This document shows, piece after piece, positions 10,670-22,000 of a DNA stretch of 64,000 nucleotides. Every line of letters starts with the position of its first letter. Positions within the stretch are counted from its first letter, which is position 1. The position numbers were made by a program, and so were the translations under genes. The notes beneath the pieces were generated by a model. That model searched no databases. It saw nothing but the letters and a program-made list of their open reading frames with translations, and had not been told where the DNA came from. The DNA is taken from the NCBI GenBank assembly GCA_021396245.1, contig WNYE01000001.1:372001-436000 (forward strand). Reading direction: 5' to 3'. Source of the DNA: Sporothrix humicola (lineage: Eukaryota; Ascomycota; Sordariomycetes; Ophiostomatales; Ophiostomataceae).

Positions 10670-13600
10670 ATGCTCCGTCACGCGACGGCGGCCTCAGCCG
10701 CCTCCAGGCACGCTTCGCGGCGTGCCTTTGCCTCGCTGGCCAATGCGCCGACCACGCCGGGCGAGAAGCTGCACGGTTTTACGGTTCTGCGTTCCAAGCA
10801 CGTTCCCGAGCTCGAGCTCACGGCATTGCATCTTCAGCACGACAAGACTGGCGCCGAGCACCTGCACATTGCGCGCGACGACGCCAACAATGTCTTTTCG
10901 ATCGGCTTCAAGACAAACCCGCCAGACGACACGGGCGTGCCGCACATTCTGGAGCACACAACGCTTTGCGGCAGTCAAAAGTATGTTGCGCCTATATTCT
11001 GATTTATAATATATTGCTCCCGAACTGACCGTCTAGATACCCCATTCGTGATCCGTTCTTCAAGATGCTCCCGCGCACGCTGTCCAACTTTATGAATGCA
11101 TTTACCGCATCCGACCACACGTTCTATCCGTTTGCGACGACTAATGCCCAGGATTTCAAGAATCTCATGTCCGTTTACATGGACGCAACACTACACCCGC
11201 TTCTCAAGGAGACCGACTTCACACAGGAGGGCTGGCGTGTTGGACCTGAGAACCCGCAGGCTGCAGGTGTTGACGCCAAGGACGATAGCAAGCTCGTATT
11301 CAAGGGCGTCGTCTACAACGAGATGAAGGGCCAAATGTCCGACGCCGGCTATCTCTTCTACATTCGCTTCCAGGACCACATCTTCCCGGCCATCAACAAC
11401 TCGGGCGGCGACCCGCAAAAGATCACGGACCTCACATACAACCAGCTGCGCCAGTTCCACGCCGAGCACTACCACCCGAGCAACGCCAAGGTCTTCACGT
11501 ACGGTGACATGCCGCTGGCCGACCATTTGCGCGAAATCGACGCTCGCCTGAGCGCCTTTGAGAAGAGCGGCCGCGACGCCGAGATCCGCCTGCCCATCGA
11601 CCTGGCCGACAAGTCGGAGAGCGTTACGCTGACGGGCCCGACCGACCCGCTCGTCGACCCGTCGCGACAGTTCAAGACGTCGGTGTCGTGGATTCTGGGC
11701 GACACGACCGACGTTGTCGAGTCGTTTTCGCTGGCGCTCGTGTCTGCCCTGCTGATGGACGGCTACGGCTCGCCGCTGTACAAGGGCCTGATCGAGACCG
11801 GGCTCGGCATCGACTGGAGCCCCAACACGGGCTACGACAGCTCGGGCCGCGTAGGCATCTTCTCGGTCGGCCTGACGGGCGTGCAAGAGTTGGACGTTGC
11901 GCGCGTCAAGGACGAGGTCGACGCTATTTTAAGAAGTGTGCGCGACAAGGGCTTTGAGCGCGCCAAGATCGACGGCTATCTGCACCAGCTGGAGCTCGGC
12001 CTCAAGCACAAGACGGCCAACTTTGGCATGTCGCTGTTGCAGCGCCTCAAGCCCAAGTGGTTCACGGGCGTCGACCCCTTTGATGCGCTCGCATGGAACG
12101 AAACCATTTCGGCGTTTGAAGCCAAGCTCGCCGAGGGTGGTTACCTCGAGAGCCTTATGGACAAGTACCTGATTGGCCGCAACACATTCACATTCACCAT
12201 GGCCCCGTCGGCCACTTACAGCCAGGAACTTGTGCAAGAAGAAGAGACGCGCCTGGCGTCCAAGATTGCCGAGGTGGCACAAAAATCGGGCGGCGAGGCC
12301 GAGGCGCGCCAGCGCCTGGAAGAGCAGGAGGCCGTGCTGCTGGTTGAGCAGGGCAAGTCCAACACGGAGGACCTTAGCTGCCTGCCAACTGTCCACGTCA
12401 AGGACATTCCGCGGACTAAGGAGCCCGTTGTGGTGCGCGAAGAAAAGGCCGACAACAATGTCAACCTGCAGTGGCGTGAGGCACCGACCAACGGCCTGAC
12501 GTACTTCCGCGCCATTAACGCCCTGGGTGGCCTGCCGGACGAGCTGCGGTCGCTCCTCCCGCTCTTCACCGATTCGATCATGCGCCTGGGCACCAAGACA
12601 CAGACCATGGAGCAGCTCGAGGACCGTATCAAGCTGCAGACCGGCGGCGTGTCGGTGGGCTACCACTCGGCTGCTCTGCCGACTGACTACACTCAGGCTT
12701 CTGAGGGTATTATCTTCACCGGCATGGCCCTGGACCGTAACGTCCCGGCCATGTTTGACCTCCTGCGCACTTTGGTGCTTGAGACCAACTTTGACAGCCC
12801 CGAGGCTGTGCAGCACATCCGGCAGCTGCTAAAGGCGGCCTCTGACGGCGTTGTTAATGACATTGCTTCGTCGGGCCACGCCTTCGCACGCCGCGCTGCC
12901 GAAGCCGGTCTGACCCGCGGCGCCTATCTGCGCGAGCAGGTCAGCGGTCTATCGCAGGTCAAGCTGATCACCAGCCTCGCCAGCCGGCCCGAGACGGACC
13001 AGCTGGACGATGTGCTGGCAAAGCTCAAGCAGATCCGACAGATTGCCATGCAGGCGGACGCCAGCGGTAGCGGTATTCGTGCGGCCATCACCTGTGACAC
13101 CAGCAGTGTCCAGGCTAACTCGTCGGCTCTGTCCAAGTTTATGGCGTCTCTACCGGCCTCCTCCAACGTTGGCACAACGTCGGTTGGTGCCGCCGAGGCT
13201 GCCAAGCGCGTGGCCCGCACGTTTGCCGACAGCAAGAACCGCCAGACTTTCTACGACCTACCCTACCAGGTCTACTACGGTGCCCTCGTTGTGCCATCTG
13301 TGTCCTACACATCGCCAGACAGCGCCCCGCTCCAGGTCCTCGCGCAGCTGCTCACCCACAAGCATTTGCACCACGAAATCCGCGAAAAGGGCGGCGCCTA
13401 CGGTGGCGGCGCCTCGTCCAATGCGCTCGAGGGCGTGTTCGGCTTCTACTCGTACCGCGACCCCAACCCGGTCAACACGCTCAACATTATGCGCGACGCC
13501 GGCCGCTGGGCCGTCGAGGACCGCGTGTGGACCGACCGCGATCTCGAGGAGGCCAAGATCTCCATCTTCCAGAGCGTCGATGCCCCGCGCTCGGTCAACG

Positions 13601-13827
13601 AGGAGGGCATGGGCCAGTTCCTGTACGGCGTGACCGAGGAAATGCGCCAGACGCGGCGCGAACAGCTGCTGGACGTGACCCGCGAGCAGGTCCAGGATGT
13701 GGCCAAGAAGTACCTGGTCGACGGCCTCGCCAAGCAGGCCGAGCGAATCGTCTTCCTCGGCGAGAAGCAGCCGTGGGTCGATGCGGCAGCATGGAACGTC
13801 GAGGCGATGAACGTCAAGACGGAGTAG
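10670..13827 (+). CDS. CYM1: Mitochondrial presequence protease (Cym1/PreP, M16C metalloprotease)
   Basis: Exons 10670-10980 and 11037-13827. The 56-nt intron has a GTATGT donor, a CTGAC branch and a CTAG acceptor; the join reads CGSQK-YPIRDPFFK. The product has 1033 residues, the usual length. It degrades cleaved targeting presequences and other short unstructured peptides in the mitochondrial matrix. The N terminus (MLRHATAASAASRHASRRAF) is Arg/Ala/Ser-rich without acids, a typical matrix-targeting signal. The inverted zinc motif HILEH lies at about 92-96, followed by TTLCGS. The NFMNAFTASDHTFYPFAT segment and the C-terminal REKGGAYGGGASSN loop are characteristic of the family. The latter helps form the closed peptidasome chamber. 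The start is the first ATG with a targeting sequence. Confidence 0.95.
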
Positions 13828-15869
13828 CACGTTGATGAGATGATTTTTTACGAGGATAGGAAGGGTGCATTCGGCGTTCATTTTAGGCATTTTCGTTTCT
13901 AGACGGGGCCCTGGTTACAAAAAGATTTGGGGAAACAACTCACTCCACTTGTACAAAACAGCAAAAAATCCAGCATATACACAGCATCTACGGCGACAAA
14001 AATAGACAGCTTATTACGATCGGTGAGGAAATACGTGAAAGAAATGTACACAACTTCAGCGCTCAGATACGATACGTCTTGTGGCTTCTTCCATAGCCAT
14101 CGAGACCACTAAACGGCGCAAGAACAAACTTGTCACAGTTACAAGAGGGAAAAGAAAAGAGACAAGAATATGAGCACAAGAAGGACGGTGGGCCGGTTTC
14201 GGTGCTCTGTCGAAGCCCTCTTCTCCTTCTGCCGCTCATTTCTTGTTTCTTTCAGACCTTTTCCCGTCCGTTGCATCAGACCCGACTTTTTTCTTCATCC
14301 ATCCTTGAAATGTCGGACTAAATAACAGGATACATATTTGTTCTCTGAGACTGCGATGAATGGCGTATGAGTATTTGAGATATTTTGTTGCATTTTCTCT
14401 CAGAAAATGCATTGTCCCGTCCACGCATGGGATATCTGACAGATTTTAGATTTCTAGGCACAGAATTGCACAAATCGCAGAGCTGCAGGCCTTCAGACCG
14501 CAAACACCACAAAATGACACAGAATGACACATGCAGCTATGGAGTATTTATTTATTATTTGGCTGGCGTTTATGCATATGCGGCTCCCGCTCTTTTTTGG
14601 TCAGAAAACACCTCGAAGCAGCCAATAATGGAACAGCATCTCGATCGCAAGCTTGCTTTTCTCCTTTTCTGTCTTTTGGTCACATTGCAGCTGCACGTCA
14701 GGGCACCTGTCCCTTTTTGTTCCTTTTATTCCTTTTTGTTCCTATTTGTCCCTTTTTTTTTTGTCTTATTTTCGGATGTCCAGATGTAGCCACTGACAGC
14801 TCACACAAGTATGTAGTCCATACAAATTGCAACATTCTAGAACATGTCGGAGTTTCTCGTCATCGTCAGTACTCACCCCCTTTTAGTTTTATATCTCTCG
14901 CTTTCATTCCTTCTCCCTTCATTTCGCAATTCCTGATTTTTCTCTTGATATTCTTTTTGATATTTCTTCGTGATTTTCCTTTCTCTTTGTTTGTTTTATT
15001 TCTTATATCTCTCAAATCCCCCGTTTTTCAACATATTTGATCAGCCTCGTAAATCAAATACCTCCGCGGTCGGATATTGGAGTCATATGCCGCAAAATAG
15101 AGCGTGGCTGTGAATGAGCATCGGTGTCGACAAAGTCAGCTCTGATATATGCGGCCAAAATGCAGCCAGAATTATCTCCATATTATCAATACCCCAGTAC
15201 TCCATTCTCTAGCTCGCCTCCATTGCACCTTCCTCGTCACCGCCGCCAATGTCGCAGCGTGAACTTGCGGTCAGTAACGAAGAGGCATGGCCAACGCCGC
15301 TACAGCAAGTAGTGCCCCCCTCCCTCCTTGCGCCGTTGGTTCGTTCCTTCCCTCGACGGGAAGGCAAAGTATGTGTTAGTCAAGGAAGGAGAGATAGTAG
15401 GCAGTAAGGCCCCACCTTAAAATTTTTCAATGTCGACGTAACAAAACAGGCGGCGAGCATGCGAGCATTACGAGTAGACGGCATTTGCCCATTTTGATTT
15501 TCGATTTTGTTCGGTTTTTGCTGATGGCCTCAAAGTTGAGAAAACCACAGAGCACGGCCTTCTTCGTAGCTTGAGCAAGTTCGATTTTCCCTCATACTGA
15601 TAGTCATCGACATAGCTGAGCTTTGATGGCAGGAACCAGTTCACGTGCTCTGCTGGCCACGGTCGCGCTTTCCAGTTACTGATCGACACATCGAAAGCGG
15701 GAAGTACGTGCCCTGGAAGCTTGGACTCGGTCGTTCCTTACAGAGAAACTGCGTCGATGAGTTTTTAGTACTTCCAAGAAGGAAAGAACACGGCGTTCAA
15801 ACTTAGAACCGTCTGAATTTCTTGATAACGATGTAGTGCGTCATACAATTTTGGCGGGCGAGGTACATG
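13828..15869. other. Intergenic region between CYM1 and the ODC leader
   Basis: About 2 kb, AT- and T-rich in the middle (14330-15060), with no exon-like sequence. It includes a T-rich imperfect tandem tract near 14705-14760. Short frames here reflect polypyrimidine composition. Confidence 0.55.
14705..14762 (+). repeat. T-rich imperfect tandem tract
   Basis: Successive units of the form CCTTTTTGTT / CCTTTTATT / CCTTTTTGTT / CCTATTTGT / CCCTTTTTTT, about 9-11 bases each. It is a simple-sequence polypyrimidine repeat in noncoding DNA with no evident function. Confidence 0.6.
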
Positions 15870-17058
15870 GTAACGTGCGCAGAAGCCCCAAACCCCACCA
15901 CGCAACTTTTTATTTTTAATTCTTTTTTTCGCCATTCGCTCATTCCCACCCCACTAGCGAGCTTTTTTTTTTTAGCCCGCGCCTTCCCTCCTATCCATTT
16001 TCTTGGCCTGGGCTCCAGAACCTACACAAAATCGAAAACAGGAACGTCCATCAACCTCCTTCCCGATTTTCTACCTTTTGAACATCTCCTTTTTCTCCTT
16101 TCCTCAACTTCAACTTTTTCCTCACTTTCTCATCACCATCCAACACATCGCTTTCTGAGCTCTCTGTAAGTTGACCCCGTGCCACGATCATCGGCGCATT
16201 CCATCAGTCTGCCGCCACTTGCACCGTCCGCTCGACTCGCCGTGATATTTTCGTCACTATTTTGCCCGCCATTTTCCACCGCCTACCGGCCATTTTCTCT
16301 CTTCTCTCATTTCCATCACTTTTTTCTCACCTTCCTCTTGACTCTCGTCTCACTTCTTTCTCGCCTTTACCCTCGCCATCGACTCATCGACTAACGCGCT
16401 CCAACTCTCCAGATCAACCGCTTCCAATTTCTGCACAACCTCTCTGTCCCAGGCTTGCCTTTGCTTCTCAAAGGCGACCCATCACCCACCACGGCTTTCT
16501 CGGCCGTTTTCCTGCTCGCAGATCAACATTCCGGCATTCGCCAGTCCTTCCACATCCTCAACGCGATTCCTCCTCCCGCTGCTGAGCTCGCCCAGCGTTC
16601 TTCCGTTTAAGCTTCTCCCCGGGTCGTCATATCTGGACCCATCCCCTCCGCCCAATCCCCCAGCGTCCTCGCACAACCAGCTGCCGCATAGGAAAGGTTC
16701 TGAGGTTCTTCCTCTCGCCGAGGAAGAGTCGAGGAGGCCTCGTCAGACCGGTTCTGGTTCTGTCTGTTATCAATTCCGACCCCCATAACACCAATCTCGC
16801 CATTGTGTTAGCTCCCCCATCTCTAGCTTTCTAGCTATACCACTCACCAAAAAAACCAAGCAAATATCTCTCGCTTGTCACTCGACTCTCGACAGATATA
16901 TAAAATCACCGCCACCGGCAACAGCACTCGAGAACACAGCTCATTCTCCGAACGACAGACAGGCCCGTCCCCTCTGTCCTCACTAATTTTTTATTCTCTT
17001 TTTTCAAACAACTTCTCTTCTTTCGATCAACAACCCCCCGTTATTCAGTCAAGGAGAG
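15870..17058 (+). promoter_or_regulatory. ATG-free, pyrimidine-rich leader/promoter of ornithine decarboxylase
   Basis: Reading the plus strand line by line, no ATG occurs between the one at 15867-15869 and the ODC start at 17059. The tract is strongly CT-rich. A plausible 5' UTR intron runs 16166-16412 (GTAAGT donor, CTAAC branch at 16391-16395, CCAG acceptor). A TATATAAAA box lies at 16897-16905. The transcript could therefore start either far upstream, with a long spliced leader, or about 30-100 nt after the TATA-like element. In Neurospora the spe-1 mRNA is known to carry a long leader involved in polyamine-controlled expression. The arrangement here is compatible with that, but the transcription start is not visible. 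Confidence 0.55.
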
Positions 17059-18465
17059 ATGGTTATGGCAACAGCTTCCCTGGTTGAATGCGTCGCCCCT
17101 GTTACTTTCCACAATAGTAACATTGGCCATATCAAGAAGAACCAGTATCATGGAGTTACCCACGCTCACAATGCCAAGCAACTGATTGGCGATGCCCTCC
17201 GCCAGCGCGTGGAGAACATTGACCATGAATTTTGCGAGCCCGGCGACGAGGACACCTTCTTCGTCGCCGACCTGGGCGAGGTCTACCGCCAGCAGCTGCG
17301 CTGGAAGATGAACCTCCCCCGCGTCAAGCCCTTTTATGCTGTCAAGTGCAACCCGGACCCCAAGGTCCTCCGGCTCCTGGCCGAGCTCGGCAACGGCTTC
17401 GACTGCGCCTCCAAGGCCGAGATCGAGCAGGTCCTGAACATGGGCGTCGACCCCTCGCGCATCATCTATGCGCAGCCCTGCAAGACCAACTCGTACGTCC
17501 GCTACGTCGCCTCCAAGGGTGTCCGCGCGATGACGTTTGACAACGCCGACGAGCTGCGCAAGATCGCCAAGCTCTACCCGGAGGCCGAGCTGTTTTTGCG
17601 CATCTTGACCGACGACAGCTCCTCGCTGTGCCGCCTCAGCCTCAAGTTTGGCGCGTCGCTCGACACCACCGACAGCCTGCTGGCCCTAGCCCGCGAGCTG
17701 AACCTCAACGTGGTCGGCGTCTCGTTCCACGTCGGCTCGGGCGCCTCGGACCCCCAGGCCTTCCTCAAGGCCGTCCAGGACGCCTACGCCGTCTTCAACC
17801 AGGCGGCCGCGCACGGCTACAGCCTCCGCACGCTCGATGTGGGCGGCGGTTTCTGCAGCGATGCCTCGTTTGAGGGCATGGCCACCGTGCTGCGCGACGC
17901 TCTCGACGAGTACTTCCCGCCGCATCTGGGCGTGTCCCTGATTGCCGAGCCGGGCCGCTACTTTGTGTCGTCCGTCTTCACGATTGCCTGCAACATCATT
18001 GCGCGCCGCACCCTCGAGGATCCCGAGCAGATTAAGATCCACCAGGACCAGGCCCAGAAAAAGGACCCCAGCTACATGGTGTACGTCAACGACGGTCTGT
18101 ACGGCAACTTTAGCAGCATCATGTTTGACCACCAGAACCCCGTGGCCAAGGTCCTGACCTGCAACTCGCGCTTCCTGTACGACGCCGAGGGGGCCCATGC
18201 CACCGCCACCGCCACCGCCGCCGCCGAGAACGACAAGACCGGCACCGAGTACTCGATCTGGGGCCCGACCTGCGACGGCATCGACCGCATCACCGAGAGC
18301 ATCCGCTTCAAGCAGACGCTCGACGTGGGCGACTGGCTGTACTTTGAGGACATGGGCGCGTACACGAGCTGCTCGGCCACGCGCTTCAACGGCTTCACGG
18401 ACAACCACGACGTCATCTACGTCTGCAGCGAGCCGGGTGCGCGCGCTCTTCTCGGCATGCACTAA
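17059..18465 (+). CDS. spe-1: Ornithine decarboxylase
   Basis: A 468-residue intronless protein. It catalyses the PLP-dependent decarboxylation of ornithine to putrescine, the first committed step of polyamine synthesis in the cytosol. Key sites can be read directly: FYAVKCN with the PLP Schiff-base lysine at residue 96, FHVGSG around 223-228, DVGGGF at 260-265, AEPGRYF at 296-302 binding PLP phosphate, and WGPTCDGID with the catalytic cysteine at about 405 contributed across the dimer interface. YVNDGLYGNF (342-351) is also standard. A small Ala/Thr-rich insert (HATATATAAAEN, about 380-391) sits in a loop. The first ATG at 17059 gives the usual N terminus; a second ATG follows two codons later. 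The gene symbol follows Neurospora usage. Confidence 0.97.
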   Translation: MVMATASLVECVAPVTFHNSNIGHIKKNQYHGVTHAHNAKQLIGDALRQRVENIDHEFCEPGDEDTFFVADLGEVYRQQLRWKMNLPRVKPFYAVKCNPDPKVLRLLAELGNGFDCASKAEIEQVLNMGVDPSRIIYAQPCKTNSYVRYVASKGVRAMTFDNADELRKIAKLYPEAELFLRILTDDSSSLCRLSLKFGASLDTTDSLLALARELNLNVVGVSFHVGSGASDPQAFLKAVQDAYAVFNQAAAHGYSLRTLDVGGGFCSDASFEGMATVLRDALDEYFPPHLGVSLIAEPGRYFVSSVFTIACNIIARRTLEDPEQIKIHQDQAQKKDPSYMVYVNDGLYGNFSSIMFDHQNPVAKVLTCNSRFLYDAEGAHATATATAAAENDKTGTEYSIWGPTCDGIDRITESIRFKQTLDVGDWLYFEDMGAYTSCSATRFNGFTDNHDVIYVCSEPGARALLGMH

Positions 18466-19097
18466 AAAACTTCACATCAGAGTGATAAAAACTTGTGCAT
18501 TGCCGAGAGGGTAGCGATCGTGTGCCTGTCTCTTGGTTAGCTTCGTCTAGTTTTGGAGGATGAATGGTGACGGAAATGGTGAAAAAGGCAGAACGATCCA
18601 GTTCTAGCCACAAACCGTGCAAAGAGGTATCCTGATTGTTTTGATGCTGTCGTCAATTTCATACGAAGCATGGGATCATAATAACAGTTTATTGTTTGTC
18701 GTTTATTTACATTCGTACTCGACGATTAGGGAAAGAACGTATTGTTTTGTGCAATAGCTCTTTTTCCTGTGTCAAGGAGCTTAGTATTTTAGAAACAAAT
18801 TTATTTATAAAGTCATTGACGAAAATAACTTGCCTCTTCTCCAAAACAGTGTAAAAAATATATAATGTGGCCTCCCACGTGTCACTTGCCTGCCGCCCAT
18901 CTCTTTTTATCGAAAAAACAAGAGCAAGGGGGTGTTGTTGCATTGGCATCAGGGAGTTTTGCGGCTACAAGGTCAAGTATTGTCTTTGTGTTCACCTTGG
19001 TTTCTGCTGGGGGCTACAGAAGGAGACAAGAATCCTTGTTTGTTGGATGGACACGCCACTTCACCGACACCTACCGAATAGTCATTTTGAGCCCCTG

Positions 19098-22000
19098 TAC
19101 GGAGTAAACAATGAACCCATTTTATATGAGACAAAACTGTCCACCTTGAATGAATAAACGTGTGACAACAAAATGTGATATTTGACATGTCAACGAAAAG
19201 ATGAGTGCTTGGAATTGTTGACCAGGGTAGGTATTTCTAAATTTTCTTCTTTTTTTCAAAAAGAAAAGATTCAAATTGGCATTGTCCTTTTAAAAAGAGA
19301 CGAATGAACACAGAGCTCGTATCTTTGAATAGTCAAGATCTGCTTTAATTAGGTCATCTTCCAACTCACTTGAGTCTTCTTTTTATATACTATGTTCGGT
19401 TCCAAATAATGCCCCTTTTCAAAAGAAAACAATGGCTGTTGGAAAATTCAATTTATTTTCATTTTGCCTTTTCTCTCTCATTTTCACCAAATGTCTCACT
19501 CTCTTCTATTCGTGCATGAATACAAGTCCATTTCAGTCTCTTTCTGGTTCTTTGCCTCGTCTGGTGACGTCGCCTGCATGCTGCACCGTGCCACGGGAGA
19601 CGCACATCGATAGATAAGGAGCCTTTTCTGTGTGTTTCTCTGTACCAAGTACTGTTTTGCCTTTCCAAATTCTGTGTGCATCGTGACACATGGATTTCAC
19701 ATGGCAGAAAAAATAGCAGATGGAGGATTTGGATTTCGTGGGTTCGTGGGTTTATGGAAAGAGTAGTAAGGACGGTACCAACATCAACCCCAAGAAGAGA
19801 CAAGGGACGGCAGAAATGCAAGGGATAAAAGGGAAATAAGAGCATAGCCGAAACATTGGATTTTTTATTTCTGTCTTGTTGGTTCCAACAGACACACCTT
19901 GTTTAAGCCATAGGCCATAGGGGAAAGAACAAATCGCATCGTCAAATAAAGACGCGAGACAATGCAAGACCGGGAAAGTCTCTCGTACAAGAATATGGCC
20001 AGATCTGAGCTGTCACTTTTTTCTTTCTTTCTTCTCCCCAATTCAAGTACTTCGGCCGCCGGGCAGGAATCGGCATTGCATTTTTCTTGCTGGATATACG
20101 GCAAGGGAAAGGGAATTGGGGCTGCATAAAAAATCAAAATCAAAAGTGCTCAACATAATTTTTTTTAGATTTTTTTTTTTTTCGATCTGCATTACTTCCC
20201 TAGGATGCAGCGTCCCTTCATCATTGACTTTTTGCCACGTTCTTGTCCCTTATCCAAATCAGATTTCTTTTTTTTTTTCTTCTTCTCATTTTCTTCAAAT
20301 ATTGCTTGCCATTTGGCATTTGGTCATCATCTTGATATGTGACGGTGGAATTGAGGCGCGATATACAGGCAGAGTTTGAAACCAACATGTTCGGATTTGA
20401 GGGCCACAAGTGATACATGTCGAACGCAAGACCACATCATGTATTAGCTGATGGGCCAAATATGAGAGCAAAGGATGAAGACAAGGCCATACTTGGCTCT
20501 TCGTGTTACGCAGAAATGTAAGACACAATTCTCCGAGGGGACGCAAAGATGCTCTCGTGTGGCAGGACTTGCAGGGGGCCATGAAGATACACGAGCAGAG
20601 ACAAAAGTACAAGTGCCCTGTACGTCGTAGTAGAGACAGACTGTCTTGATACTTTCGACTCGTGTCTTTGAATTTTGTTTGGCCACCAATTTTTCAAGAC
20701 TTGCCGCCGTTGCCCTCTCTGCCTCTGCAGCACGCCACCGCGATTTCTCTTTGGTTCTTTCCCATCCTTTCATGCAATGCAGCTTCAAGAAGAGACAGAA
20801 AAAAGGAACTCGGCTAGGGCTGGAATCATACTGGTTCTCCCGTCCTGTTTTCTTTTTTGTCACGATAACACTCGAATAGAAAAGCATGACAAAAGAATAG
20901 CAAAGACCAATAGCGTTTCCATTGGCAAGGGTCAAGAGGCAGGGACGGAGACAGGGGTAGAGAAGCAAGGGACCATGCCATGGAGCTTTTCCATGGCCGG
21001 GCTGGGCCTTTTCCCGCGTGCCTTTTTCGACTAGAAGCTTGTGGATGCCGCACTTGTACGGAGTATGGATCACTGGAAGACATCTTGCTCCAAGACAATA
21101 CGGACAGGACGGGATTGGATTGGCCGGGTTCCATTGAAAATGCATGGTGACCTGGCAGTGGCCCAAGCTCCAACGACGGCCCAACGAACGATCGGTATGG
21201 CGTCGTGCTTTCATGCAGCACGATAGCACCTGTTGGATGCTCGATATCGGCGGGCAGTTTTTTTTCTTTTTCTTTTTTCTCTTCTGCTTTTTCAATATCA
21301 CCTTGTGTCGCCTTTTCTGGAAATGGCTGCTGACCATGCCTGTTCCTGCAAGGAGACGCAAAGAATAAGAAAACGAGACAACATGCATCTCACACGCATG
21401 CCTTCTTACCCATTCATACTCTCTCACTCGTCTTGACAACCCAGTTGAATGCGCCTGACGATACCGGATGTTGATCGTTGATTGTTGGAAGTGATGAAAA
21501 ATTTTCACAATGTTTCTCGTTTATTTGCCTCCTTTTGGCCAGGGTTCAGGTATTCTGCAGTCCCCGTCAAGGCCAAAGGCTTCAGGCAGAACAGAGATGC
21601 CATTGTGTCTTTTGGGCAAAAGAAAGCTGAATACTCCGTAAGTGTACAGCAAAATGCAAAATGTGAGACAAGGCTTTGGGTGGGGCCACTCAAAATACCA
21701 GCTGAGAAGCGGCGGTGACGAAGAAGAAGGAAAGAAACCCAACCCCTGCTCCGTTGACCTGCATGCTATCCTCAACAAGTGAGATGTGAATTGTCGTTGA
21801 GCCGGAAAGACAAGGTGTCCTTGAAAAGAAGGGGAAGAAGGAAATATGAAAAAGAAAACAATGCAATAAGCAATTTGAAAAAGAAGTGCAGCAGGCCACA
21901 CAAGGTAGTAATACTCCACTCGAGACGAATGAAATATTTTCAGCCTCGCTGAGGAAAAAAAATAAGGAAATACAAACTGACGATCTTCGGAGCCTGTGTC

